Below, in pieces: positions 12,736-23,764 of a DNA stretch of 64,000 bases. The notes under the pieces were generated by a model, which ran no database searches, was not told where the DNA came from, and saw nothing but the letters and a program-made list of their open reading frames with translations. How positions within the stretch are numbered: position 1 is the stretch's first letter; each line of letters begins with the position of its first letter. Origin of the DNA: Spongilla lacustris (lineage: Eukaryota > Porifera > Demospongiae > Spongillida > Spongillidae); NCBI GenBank assembly GCA_949361645.1, contig OX442425.1, forward strand, positions 7,678,818 through 7,742,817. Reading direction: 5' to 3'. The position numbers and the translations under genes are program-made.

Positions 12736-15363
12736 ATGGCGACGACTAACGACGAGCTCGTCGTTTATCATTCAGCGGACGAGTTCGAATGGAACGATAC
12801 TTTTGACGAGGATGAGGAAATCGAGAACGGTGGCGATGGTGAATATGGAAGTGATGATTTTGAAGGCATTGATAGCGATGTCTGTGAAGATGGAATCAAC
12901 GATGATGGTGAAAGCGACGGAGATGACAATGATGGTGAAAGTGATGATGAGGGCAGAGATTGTGATAGCGGAAGCGACGGTGATGCCACTGATGGTGATG
13001 GTGAAGATGACAGCGACGGCCCAGGTGATGTACCAGCTAGAATAGCACGTGGGCGATGTCGTCCTCGTCGCATGCTGAATGCCTACCTTACTAGAGGAGG
13101 GTGCTGCAGAGACAGTTGCTTATTGAAGTACGGTGACTTGCCCAAAAGACGAGCACTCACACTATCCAGATTGGACAAGAAAACCAGAAAGGCTGTTATT
13201 TATGGAATGCTAGCTGTGATTCGGAACAAATGTGGTTCTCGAAATACATTCCAGTATCGCCTTGACTGGTCCAGTCCTGTCTGCAAGGATGCTTTCTGTG
13301 CCATCATTGGCATTAGTTACTGTACATTGAAGCGCTGGCAGCAGCAGGTGTGCTCTGACTCTGATGTTGAGCCCCATCCCCATGGGAACTGTGGCAGGGC
13401 TCCTCGCCATGCCCTCTCTCGTTTGGACAAGACTATGGTAGTCAGATTTATAGAGAACTATGCTGGCATACATGCCCTCCCTGACCCTGGTCGATTGCAA
13501 GGGACAATCAGAGACTACGTTCTGGAGAGCGGCAAAACACTAAAGTCTGTGTACGTCGAGTATTGCAAAGCCATGGAGTCCCTATCAAAGACCACACCAG
13601 CACCACAGCAACCTTGCCCTTACAGATTGACCACTCGGCTGAAGCGGCAGTACACCTTGCTCAACGTTCCTCCGGCTCCTCCAACACCTCCTGCTGCACG
13701 TGTGGTGAAGTACGTGTCATTTATTACACTCTGGCGCAGGTACTGCTCCAACATCAAGATCCAACCTGCACGCAGCGATCTGTGCGACAAGTGTGATCAG
13801 ATGTTGGTCACTTTGAGGCACAGCCTTTCCGACGAGCAGCGCAAAACAATAAATGACAAATACAAACAACACCTCATTAAGGCCAAGGCATTTCGTGATG
13901 CCTACAATGCCAATATTGAGGAGGCTGAGAAGGGATGGAAAGGGAAGAGACAGAAGGAGCGTGACCAGATTCTGGGTCACTTGGGATCCAGGGCCCTGAT
14001 GGCTCCCTTCACTTCACAAGCCCTGCACCTGGACATGCAGATGCAGTACTCTTTTGACTACTGCCAGCAGGTGTCACTGCCCTATAGCTCACAGCAAAGG
14101 GGCACGTTTTATTTCAGGACACCTCGCAAGGTCCAGGTGTTTGGCGTGTGTTGTGAGCCGCTGTGCCGCCAGGTGTTCTTCCTAATTGATGAGGCTGAGC
14201 AGGCCGGCAAGGGTGCTGTGGTGGTGGTCAGCCTGGTGCATGCATTCTTCCACCTACATGGACTGGGAGAGAGGCGTGTAACACTTCAGGCCGACAACTG
14301 TGTGGGCCAGAACAAGAACACCACCATGATGTGGTACCTGGCCTGGCGGGTGATCACTGGACAACATGAGGCCATCCAGCTGAACTTCATGCTACCTGGA
14401 CACACAAAGTTTCGACCTGATTCCTACTTTGGCCTGTTCAAGAAGTACTACCGAAGACAGGATCATGTAGATGACATGGACGATCTAGCTGACTGTGTCC
14501 GGCAGTGTGGCCAGAACGTCACTTGTGTGCCACAACTGTACCAGGACTGGCAGTACCATGACTGGAATGCCTTCTTGGGCCAGTGGTTTGGTCCTCTGGT
14601 TGGCTTTGGTCGCTACCACACATTTGAGTTTGACCAAGGCCACCCTGGTGTCATGAAAATGAAGACCTTGCCATCGGACACAAACCCCACCGAGATGAGC
14701 ATGCTGAGGGCTGGAGTGGCCATAAAGGACATACAGGAGGCTTATCAGAGCCAAGTGATGCCACCTGTTATTAGCCCCAATGGATTGTCCCTGACGCGGT
14801 CACTGTACCTGTACGAGAAGGTGAGGGAATACGTTCGTGACCCCAAGAAGAGGGACAGGGTATGTCCAAAGCCTACTCCAGCCACTGCTATCAACTCTTC
14901 AGAAACACCTGGAAATGTTCCAGACAGTGGCCAACCAGGTCCTTCTAATGCCATTCCTGACCCACCTACAGTTGAGGGTAATGAGTCTGCAGATGAGACT
15001 CACAGTGAAATGCAAGACAAAGGCAATAGCTGTGTTTCTGGCAGGAGGAAACGCAGACCCAGGTCTGAACTAATCCTTGCCTACCAATGCACTGTATGTG
15101 GCAATAAGTATGGCAGTAGCCAGGCCCTGTACCTGCACAAAAAGAACACTCATAAGCAGCCTGCTGTTCCAGGTGATGAACACGGTGATGTCGCTAAGGC
15201 AGACAATGCCAGTGTTGACGAAGGAAGCCAGGGTCCACCCTGCAAGCGCAGGCGTAGGAAAAAATCTGAAATTGACAGGCCATTTTCCTGTTCTGTGTGT
15301 GGCAATAAGTACGGCAGCTCATCCGCACTGTATACTCACAAGAAGAGCGACCATGGCTCATGA
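12736..15363 (+). CDS. DUF7869-like protein with two C2H2 fingers, candidate transposase of the foldback element
   Basis: Intact 875-codon single-exon gene. In order: acidic D/E/G/S-rich stretch (about 16-100); basic RCRPRR; a CC..C cluster (C123, C124) then a basic segment; a helical region with TLKRWQQQV resembling a DNA-binding element; a SDLCDKCDQ zinc-like pair; then the core. The core shows LHLDMQMQ (D433), LQADNCVGQNKN (D520) and GHTKFRPDSYFG (D562), the spacing and motifs I associate with DUF7869 proteins, an RNase H-like, transposase-related family common in invertebrates. Two nearly identical C2H2 fingers close the protein (783-806, 850-873), each with a CGNKYGSS core. The ATG lies just after a GATAAACGAT stretch and is preserved in the broken inverted copy (at 25123), which supports this start. 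Function as transposase is inferred from its place between the element's inverted ends; an alternative is a passenger gene. Neighbours are all repeats. Confidence 0.88.
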   Translation: MATTNDELVVYHSADEFEWNDTFDEDEEIENGGDGEYGSDDFEGIDSDVCEDGINDDGESDGDDNDGESDDEGRDCDSGSDGDATDGDGEDDSDGPGDVPARIARGRCRPRRMLNAYLTRGGCCRDSCLLKYGDLPKRRALTLSRLDKKTRKAVIYGMLAVIRNKCGSRNTFQYRLDWSSPVCKDAFCAIIGISYCTLKRWQQQVCSDSDVEPHPHGNCGRAPRHALSRLDKTMVVRFIENYAGIHALPDPGRLQGTIRDYVLESGKTLKSVYVEYCKAMESLSKTTPAPQQPCPYRLTTRLKRQYTLLNVPPAPPTPPAARVVKYVSFITLWRRYCSNIKIQPARSDLCDKCDQMLVTLRHSLSDEQRKTINDKYKQHLIKAKAFRDAYNANIEEAEKGWKGKRQKERDQILGHLGSRALMAPFTSQALHLDMQMQYSFDYCQQVSLPYSSQQRGTFYFRTPRKVQVFGVCCEPLCRQVFFLIDEAEQAGKGAVVVVSLVHAFFHLHGLGERRVTLQADNCVGQNKNTTMMWYLAWRVITGQHEAIQLNFMLPGHTKFRPDSYFGLFKKYYRRQDHVDDMDDLADCVRQCGQNVTCVPQLYQDWQYHDWNAFLGQWFGPLVGFGRYHTFEFDQGHPGVMKMKTLPSDTNPTEMSMLRAGVAIKDIQEAYQSQVMPPVISPNGLSLTRSLYLYEKVREYVRDPKKRDRVCPKPTPATAINSSETPGNVPDSGQPGPSNAIPDPPTVEGNESADETHSEMQDKGNSCVSGRRKRRPRSELILAYQCTVCGNKYGSSQALYLHKKNTHKQPAVPGDEHGDVAKADNASVDEGSQGPPCKRRRRKKSEIDRPFSCSVCGNKYGSSSALYTHKKSDHGS

Positions 15364-17085
15364 ACCATATTGTGAGAAGCATTTCATGGTATTATTACCA
15401 TTTCAATTTCATCTGTAGAAGTGAGGCCATCGTGAAAGGCTATGTAACAGTTGCATAGGAAGATGATTGTTTGGCTTTGATATGTGACAAAGGTGGATGT
15501 GGAAGCCCGGCTTGTTGAAGTAAATTTCCTTCACCCAAAGCTACATTTACCTGGCAAGTCCTACAATTACCCAAAGAACCCGGACATCAATGGAGGTCTT
15601 ACCAGCATTAAGAGCACTTAAAGCTAGAGAAGCTCTCAGGTTGTGAGTTACCTTAGCAATTTAGTTGCCTGAATAGACACAGAACATGATGCATGCACCT
15701 CTGCTAATTTAAGTTAGTTGTTGCTCAGATTACTAGAGAGATGTTTGGTGCATCCATGAAGAAGTCGATTGTTGCTCAGATATACATGTACATGTAGCTC
15801 TGGTGCACTTGTGAAGAAAAGTCGGTTGTTGCTTGATAACTCTGGTGCACCCGTGAAGTTAAAAGTCGATTGTTGCTCAGATATACATGTACATGTAGCT
15901 CTGGTGCACTCGTGAAGAAAAGTCGGTTGTTGCTCAGATAATCTATGTACAGTGCAACTGTGTATCGTGTTGAATCAAAAGTTCTTTTAAGAACTCGTTT
16001 GTCAGCTTGTCCTCACAATCTATTGAGGTAACATTCTGACAAACGTTACATTTACACAAGAAGTTACACCTTAGCGAATCTTGATTATCATAACAAAGAA
16101 GTGATCACATGGGTACAAGCACATGAACATGTAAATGTTTTGAAAGAGTTCTAGTACGCATATTAATGGTAAAAGAATGGTCCTTGTCCTGCCCAAGTGT
16201 CTGGCATAGGTCCAGCTGTCCATGGTAACGCTGCCTGGGACCATGACTGTGATGGTGACTGGAGCTGAATCCTTGGTGGAAACTGGACTATTGCAGCTAC
16301 TGGTGGCCTCACCATTACAGGCAGTGGCTCTGGCTAATAGGAATGATGCAAGTATGAGTATGAGGAATGGATGATGAGCATGGTGAGGAAAAACATGAAG
16401 ATGGATGTGTTGAATGACTTGAACGTGTTTGCCGAGTACAGTGACGTGGTGAAGAACATCTTGGATGACTTAAGTGGCGTGGTGATCCAGGTGAATAGTA
16501 CGGCAGCTCATCCGCACTGTATACTCACAAGAAAAGAGACCATGGTTCATGAACCATATTGTGAGATGCATGTAGTTGAATGCCAAAGGAGGTATGGTAT
16601 CTTGCACATCCCAATGACAATGTGTTTGGTGCATGTGCTGGAGGGTTGGTGCACCCCATGCCATAGAAGGTGTGGTGTCTTGCACATCCCGATGACACTG
16701 TGTTTGGCGCATGTGATGGAGGGTTAGTGCACCCCATGCCATAGAAGGTGTGGTGTCTTGCACATCCCAATGACAGTGTGTTTGGTGCATGTGCTGGAGG
16801 GTTAATGCACAAGCTTATCTTATCTAATATCAGTAACAAATTCATATGTAGGTGGGCCATAAAAGACTAGGCTATAACTTCTCAATGTGGGATACATCTA
16901 CATTGGTGTGATAAGTTCAAACCTGGTACATTTTAAAATGTGGAGATAAACTCTGATGCATGGGTTTCCAAGCTAGGTGACCTGGCATTAATACACGTAC
17001 ATGTAGCACCAAAACTGGGAGTGCACTAACATATTGCTGCACCCTACGTGGTTAAACTGCACTGGCAGATGTGTATAGTGTACTG
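15364..17085. other. Left-arm spacer with two short tandem arrays and a duplicate of the gene's 3-prime end
   Basis: 15718-15950 has about four copies of a 60-base unit containing TTGTTGCTCAGATATACATG. 16498-16572 repeats the last about 70 bases of the gene (the CATCCGCACTGTATACTCAC region) beyond its stop. 16596-16805 has about two and a half copies of an 80-base unit containing CTTGCACATCCCAATGACA. No further gene seen. Confidence 0.65.
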
Positions 17086-18840
17086 ATGTGAGGTGTGTGT
17101 AGTGTACTGATGTGTGGTGAATACATGTATGGTGTAGTGTGTGTTTAGTGTTCTGATGTGTGGTGTGTATAGTGTACTGATGTGTGGTGTGTATGTGTGG
17201 TGTGTATAGTGTACTGATGTGTGGTGTGTATAGTGTACTGATGTGTGGTGTGTATAGTGTACTGATGTGTGGTGTGTATAGTGTACTGATGTGTGGTGTG
17301 TGTATGTGGGGTGTGTGTATGTGTGGTGTGTATAGTGTACTGATGTGTGGTGTGTGTATGTGTGGTGTGTATAGTGTACTGATGTGTGTACTGATGTGTG
17401 GTGTGTGTATGTGTGGTGTACGTATGTGTGGTGTGTATAGTGTACTGATGTGTGGTGTGTGTATGTGTGGTGTGTACAGTGTACTGATGTGTGGTGTGTA
17501 TAGTGTACTGATGTGTGGTGTGTGTATGTGTGGTGTGTGTATGTGTGGTGTGTATAGTGTACTGATGTGTGGTGTGTGTATGTGTGGTGTGTATAGTGTA
17601 CTGATGTGTGGTGTGTATAGTGTACTGATGTGTGGTGTGTATAGTGTACTGATGTGTGGTGTGTGTATGTGTGGTGTGTACAGTGTACTGATGTGTGGTG
17701 TGTATAGTGTACTGATGTGTAGTGTGTGTATGTGTGGTGTGTATAGTGTACTGATGTGTGGTGTGTATAGTGTACTGATGTGTGGTGTGTATAGTGTACT
17801 GATGTGTGGTGTGTGTATGTGTGGTGTGTATAGTGTACCGATGTGTGGTGTGTGCATGTGTGGTGTGTATAGTGTACCGATGTGTGGTGTGTGTATGTGT
17901 GGTGTGTATAGTGTACTGATGTGTGGTGTGTGTATGTGTGGTGTGTATAGTGTACTGATGTGTGGTGTGTATAGTGTACTGATGTGTGGTGTGTATAGTG
18001 TACTGATGTGTGGTGTGTATAGTGTACTGATGTGTGGTGTGTATAGTGTACCGATGTGTGGTGTGTGTATGTGTGGTGTGTATAGTGTACTGATGTGTGG
18101 TGTGTATAGTGTACTGATGTGTGGTGTGTATAGTGTACTGATGTGTGGTGTGTATAGTGTACTGATGTGTGGTGTGTATGTGTGGTTTGTATAGTGTACT
18201 GATGTGTGGTGTGTATAGTGTACTGATGTGTGGTGTGCGTATGTGTGGTGTGTATAGTGTACTGATGTGTGGTGTGTGTATGTGTGGTGTGTATAGTGTA
18301 CTGATGTGTGGTGTGTATAGTGTACTGATGTGTGGTGTGTATAGCGTACTGATGTGTGGTGTGTATAGTGTACTGATGTGTGGTGTGTATAGTGTACTGA
18401 TGTGTGGTGTGCGTATGTGTGGTGTGTATAGTGTACTGATGTGTGGTGTGTATAGTGTACTGATGTGTGGTGTGCGTATGTGTGGTGTGTATAGTGTACT
18501 GATGTGTGGTGTGTATAGTGTACTGATGTGTGGTGTGTACAGTGTACTGATGTGTGGTGTGTATAGTGTACTGATGTGTGGTGTGTATAGTGTACCGATG
18601 TGTGGTGTGTATAGTGTACTGATGTGGTGTGTATAGTGTACTGATGTGGTGTGTATAGTGTACTGATGTGTGGTGTGTATAGTGTACTGATGTGTGGTGT
18701 GTATAGTGTACCGATGTGTGGTGTGTATAGTGTACTGATGTGGTGTGTATAGTGTACTGATGTGTGGTGTGTATAGTGTACCGATGTGTGGTGTGTATAG
18801 TGTACTGATGTGGTGTGTATAGTGTACTGATGTGTGGTGG
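17086..18840. repeat. 22-bp minisatellite, about 1.75 kb
   Basis: Tandem array of GTGTATAGTGTACTGATGTG(TG), with an intermittent 16-base unit GTGTATGTGTGGTGTG. Because the units are free of stops, long open frames arise on both strands (up to 620 codons). These are repeat artefacts, not genes. The array is present only in the left arm of the 13.5 kb element. Confidence 0.95.
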
Positions 18841-18854
18841 GTATGTACACTGTA

Positions 18855-19560
18855 CATCTGTGTCGTTAAGGGGTTACCTCTGTAAACCTTATGTATGTTT
18901 CGTTATGGGGTTACCTGTACACCATACATCTGTTTCATCAAGGGGTTACCTGTACACCATACATCTGTTTCATCAAGGGGTTACCTGTACACCATACATC
19001 TGTTTCATCACCTGTACACCATACATCTGTTTCATCAAGGGGTTACCTGTACACCATACATCTGTGTCGTTAAGGGGTTACCTTTGTATGCTTTATGTAT
19101 GTGTCGTTAATGTATGCGTTGTTAAGGGGTTACCTCATGTTGTACCCCCCCCCCCCCCCCCCCCATCATATACATATGTGTCATCAAGGGGTTACCTGTA
19201 CACCATACATCTGTGTCGTTAAGGGGTTAACTCTGTATACCTTATGTATGTGTTGTTAAGGGGTTACCTGTACACTGTACTTCTGTGTCGTTAAGGGGTT
19301 ACCTCTGTACACCATACATCTGTGTCATCAAGGGGTTACCTTTACACAATACACATCTGTGTCGTTAAGGGGTTACCTCTGTAAACCTTATGTATGTGTT
19401 GTTAAGGGATTTAACCTCTTGTGTGTACCCCATTCATCTGTGTCATCAAGGGGTTACCTGTACACCATACATCCGTGTTGTTAAGGGGATACCTCTGTAC
19501 ACCTTATGTATGTGTCATTAAGGGGTTACCTGTACACCATACATCTGTGTCGTTTATGGA
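18855..19560 (+). repeat. 36-bp minisatellite, left arm
   Basis: About 18 diverged copies of a unit with AAGGGGTTACCTGTACACCA and TACATCTGTGTCGTT. A poly-C run (about 19147-19164) interrupts it. The array reappears in reverse complement at 22865-23735. Confidence 0.9.
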
Positions 19561-19624
19561 TTTTTACTTTTCACGTAGTGGTGATGTAATCCATCCAATG
19601 CTGTGAAAATCTAGGTCTGGGTGC

Positions 19625-20060
19625 GAGACTAGTGACGACGGTGGTCCCATTTACACCCTGTACTAGTGTCTGCTGTGGGATCAAATCCATGGTCCCATTT
19701 ACACACTGTAAGTGTATCTATTGTGGGGTCAAATCCATGGTCCCATTTACACACTGTACTTGAGTCTGTTTTAGGGTCAAATCTATGATCCCATTTACAC
19801 CCTAAACTTGTGTCTGTTGTGAGATCAAATCCATGCTCCCATTTACACCCTGTACTTGTGTCTGTTGTAGGGACTCAAATCCATGATCCCATTTACACCC
19901 TGTACTTGTGATCAAATCCATGGTCCCATTTACACCCTGTTCTTATGTCTGTTGTGGGGTCAAATACATGGTTCCATTTACACCCTGTACTTTTGTCTGT
20001 TGTGAGGTCAATTCATTGGTCCCATTTACACCCTGTACTTTTGTCTGTTGTGGGGTCATA
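19625..20060 (+). repeat. 47-bp minisatellite, left arm
   Basis: About nine copies of a unit with GGTCCCATTTACACCCTGTA and TGTCTGTTGTGGGGTCAAAT. Reverse-complement counterpart at 21995-22790, which has more copies. Confidence 0.9.
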
Positions 20061-20065
20061 CTACC

Positions 20066-21560
20066 AACAGGCCGGAGAGCTGCCAGCTGCCACATTACCA
20101 GGGTTGAATGGGGTTGTCACAAAGCTAGACCTCAGCATGTGGAGTGGAACCTTGAACTGGAGCCGACCTCAAACACTGGGACCAGCCACAATAGCCTTCT
20201 ATCCTAGCCCCACACAGCTCCTCACTGCAAATGCACGTGAAGCCACTACATGTACCTATGAAACCATTAACCCCCACACTACAAGAGGAATTACTGGTAG
20301 GGGAACCATCGTGGAGCTACCAGCTTGCATTGGACAAATGGGGATGCCACCACTGGAGCAGCCTCCATTTGTAGAGTGTACATGCGTATACGTTTTTCTC
20401 TTCACACATTTTGTGCTGTACATGTGGATCTGAACTACTGTAGACATGTACATGTACATGTTTTGTGCATTCTGGTGTGAAGCCATGCTGTTAGTGGTGA
20501 ATATAGTTACTTGCCCTATCGGTACTGATTGTGGTGGGTCTGCACCCGTGGTTGGTGTATATAGACAACCAAGGCTTGCAGAGGGCGTTTTGCCTACATG
20601 TACAGAGAACTAGTAGCAAAACATATTAGTGCCATTTTGAATCAATGTCACATAAATTGCAAGCACAGTCACAGCTACAATGTGTCACGGTGAAGACGTC
20701 AGAATTCATGACCACACAGCACTGTCAGAGATGTCACCAGACATTACCAGTGTAACCCAGTTTCACCTGTGCCCCACGGCCACTATACACTACCCGCGCA
20801 CATACATTTTGGCAGAAACACCAGCCTAGGGCTAGGTATAACGTAGTTGATGAATCCATTAAATTTGTAGGGTCTATTAACTCCACTTGCATTGTGTGGT
20901 CATGAATTCTGATGTCTTCATCGTGCCACATTGTAGCTGTGACTGTGCATGCGTGACATTCAAAATGGTACTTCCATATTTTGCTACTCGCGTAAAGTAA
21001 GGCCTTACAGTATGTAGTTCCCAGTAGGCAAAACGCCCTCTGCAAGCCTTGGTTGTCTATATACACCAACCACGGGTGCAGACCCACCGCAATCAGTACC
21101 GATAGGGCAGGTAAGTATATTCACCACTAACAGCATGGCTTCACACCAGATAAAATTTACTCTGTATACGTACATGTACATGCACAAAACATGTACATGT
21201 CTACAGTAGACCTAGTTCAGATCTACATGTACAACACAAAATGTGTGAAGAGAAAAACGTAGGCATGTACACTCAGTGGTGGTATCCCCATTTGTCCAAT
21301 GCGAGATGGTAGCTCCACGATGGTTCCGGTCCCCTACTAGTAAGTACTCTAGTAGTGTGGGGGTTAATGGTTTCATAGGTAGTGGCTTCATTTGCATTTG
21401 CAGTGAGGAGCTGTGTGGGGCTAGGATAGAGGGCCATTGTGGCTGGCCCCAGTATTTGGGGTCGGCTCCAGTTCAAGGTTCCACTCCACATAGCTTTGTG
21501 ACGACCCCATTCAACCCTGGTAATGTGGCAGCTGGCAGCTCTCCGGCCTGTTGGTAGTAC
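20066..21560. repeat. Central palindrome of the 13.5 kb element
   Basis: 20066-20360 pairs with 21285-21560 (shared CTGCCAGCTGCCACATTACC), 20380-20620 with 21005-21265, and 20630-20720 with 20880-20975 (shared GGTCATGAATTCTGATGTCT-type sequence). The loop is about 20725-20875. One frame in 20066-20380 reads as a plausible protein piece (LPGLNGVVTKLDLSMWSG) and its partner arm keeps MWSGTLNWSRPQ, so a decayed second coding segment is possible, but I recognise no family. Confidence 0.8.
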
Positions 21561-21994
21561 GATTACACCATATGTTAGAGGGGTTTTTAGGGGTGGGTGG
21601 GAGGGCTGGTCGTGTGGGGACTGAGAGTGCTATTGAGTAGGGGATGGCCTGGGCCTCTGATACAACTTGCAGTAGAGGAGGATAGGTAGTGGGAGATAGG
21701 GCCATGGGGGTGAATGGGGCATGTGTTAATCCAGTTCATGGCTCCCCTAATATAGTGGGGGGTGCCAATTCCTATCGCAGTGTGAGAGCTGCATTATTGT
21801 GGGGACCCCCAATGACCCTGTAGGATTTTTTAGCACCTGATTGCTCCCTTGCTGCCAGTCTGATAACTCCACCTGCAATTGCTCCATGCACTGGTGCTAA
21901 CTGTCTGGACATGTAGTGTGGGGCTATTAAGTTAACTTGTATTAATGGTTCTGTCCACTTGCAGTGAGGGAGTTGACCTGATTGGACCCTGGGC
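21561..21994. other. Right-arm-only segment of the 13.5 kb element
   Basis: About 430 bases between the unique arm and the 47-bp array with no counterpart on the left side, so either an insertion in the right arm or a loss from the left. No gene recognised. Confidence 0.5.
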
Positions 21995-22790
21995 CATTAC
22001 AGGGTGTAAATGGGACCAATGCATTGACCCCACAACAGACACACATACATGTACATGTACAGAGTGTAAATAGGACCATGGATTTGATCCTAAAACAGAC
22101 ACAAGTACAGGGTGTAAATGGGACCATGGATTTGACCCACAACAGACAGAAGTACAGGGTGTAAATAGGACCAATGAACTGACCCCACAACAGACAAAAG
22201 TACAGGGTGTAAATGGGACCAATGAATTGACCCCACAACAGACAAAAGTACAGTGTGTAAATGGGATCATGGATTTGATCACAAGTACAGGGTGTACATC
22301 AGATCATTGACCCCACAACAGACAAAAGTACAGGGTGTAAATGGGACCAATGAATTGACCCCACAACAGACAAAAGTACAGGGTGTAAATGGGACCAATG
22401 AATTGACCCCACAACAGACAAAAGTACAGGGTATAAATGGGACCAATGAATTGACCCCACAACAGAAAAAGTACAGGGTGTAAATGGGACCAATGAATTT
22501 ACCCCACAACAGACAAAAGTACATGCAGGGTGTAAATGGGAGCATGGATTTGATCTCACAACAGACACAGCTTTAGGGTGTAAATGGAACCATAGATTTG
22601 ACCCTAAAACAGACTCAAGTACAGGGTGTAAATGGGATCATGCATTTGACCCGACAATAGATACACCTACAGTGTGTAAATGGGACTATGGATTTGACCC
22701 CAAAATACACACATACAGGATGTAAATGGGACCATGGATTTGATCCCACAGCAGACACATATACAGGGTGTAAATGGGACCACCATCGTC
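21995..22790 (-). repeat. 47-bp minisatellite, right arm (inverted)
   Basis: About 16 copies of AGTACAGGGTGTAAATGGGA with CCCCACAACAGACA, the complement of the array at 19625-20060. The copy-number difference shows the two arms expand or contract independently. Confidence 0.9.
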
Positions 22791-22864
22791 ACTAGTCTCA
22801 CACCCAGACCTAGATTTTCACAGCATCAGATGGATTACATCACCACTACGTGAAAAGTAAAAAT

Positions 22865-23735
22865 CCCTTAACGACACAGATGTATGGTGTACAGGTAACC
22901 CCTTGATGACACAGATGTATGGTGTGCAGAGGTAACCCTTAACGACACCGATGTACAGTGTACAGGTGACCCCTTAACAACACATACATAAGGTATACAG
23001 AGTTAACCCCTTAACGACACAGATGTATGGTGTACACTGTACACTGTACAGGTGATACCATAACAACCCATACATATACATAAGGTGTGCAGAGGTAACA
23101 CCTTAACGACACAGGTGTATGGTGTACAGGTAACCCCTTGATGACACAGATGTATGGAGTACAGGTGACCCCTTAACAACACATACATAAGGTATACAGA
23201 GTTAACCCCTTAACGACACAGATGTATGGTGTACACTGTACACTGTACAGGTAACAACCCATACATATACATAAGGTGTGCAGAGGTAACACCTTAACGA
23301 CACAGATGTATGGTGTACAGGTAACCCCTTGATGAAACAGATTAATGGGGTACACACAAGAGGTAACCCCTTAACAACACATACATAAGGTATATAGAGG
23401 TAACCCCTTAACGACACAGATGTATGGTGTTCAGGTAACCCCTTGATGACACAGATGTATGGTGTACAGGTGATACCTTAATAACACATACACAAAGTGT
23501 ACAGAGGTAAAAACCCTTTAACGATACAGATGTATGGTGTACAGGTAACCCCTTGATGACACAGATGTATGGTGTACAGGTGATACTGTAATAACACATA
23601 CACAAAGTGTACAGAGGTAAAAACCCTTTAACGATACAGATGTATGGTGTACAGGTAATCCCTTGATGACACAGATGTATGGTATACAGAGTTAACCCCT
23701 TAACGACACAGATGTATGGTGTACACTGCAGAGGT
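22865..23735 (-). repeat. 36-bp minisatellite, right arm (inverted)
   Basis: About 23 copies of ACAGATGTATGGTGTACAGG with TAACCCCTTAACGACAC, the complement of the array at 18855-19560. Confidence 0.9.
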
Positions 23736-23764
23736 GACCTTAAACTACATAAAAAGCATGCATC

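Noticed and set aside
12768..13073. 101-codon Ser/Pro-rich frame on the minus strand
   Set aside because: It is the antisense of the acidic Asp/Glu/Gly/Ser region of the DUF7869-like gene.
16988..18857. Open frames of 336-620 codons on both strands
   Set aside because: They are translations of a stop-free 22-bp minisatellite (Tyr-Thr-His / Cys-Gly-Val repeats) and are open in several frames on both strands.
18855..19560. Regularly spaced repeat array considered as a CRISPR-like array
   Set aside because: The units are contiguous minisatellite copies without unique spacers and the genome is eukaryotic.
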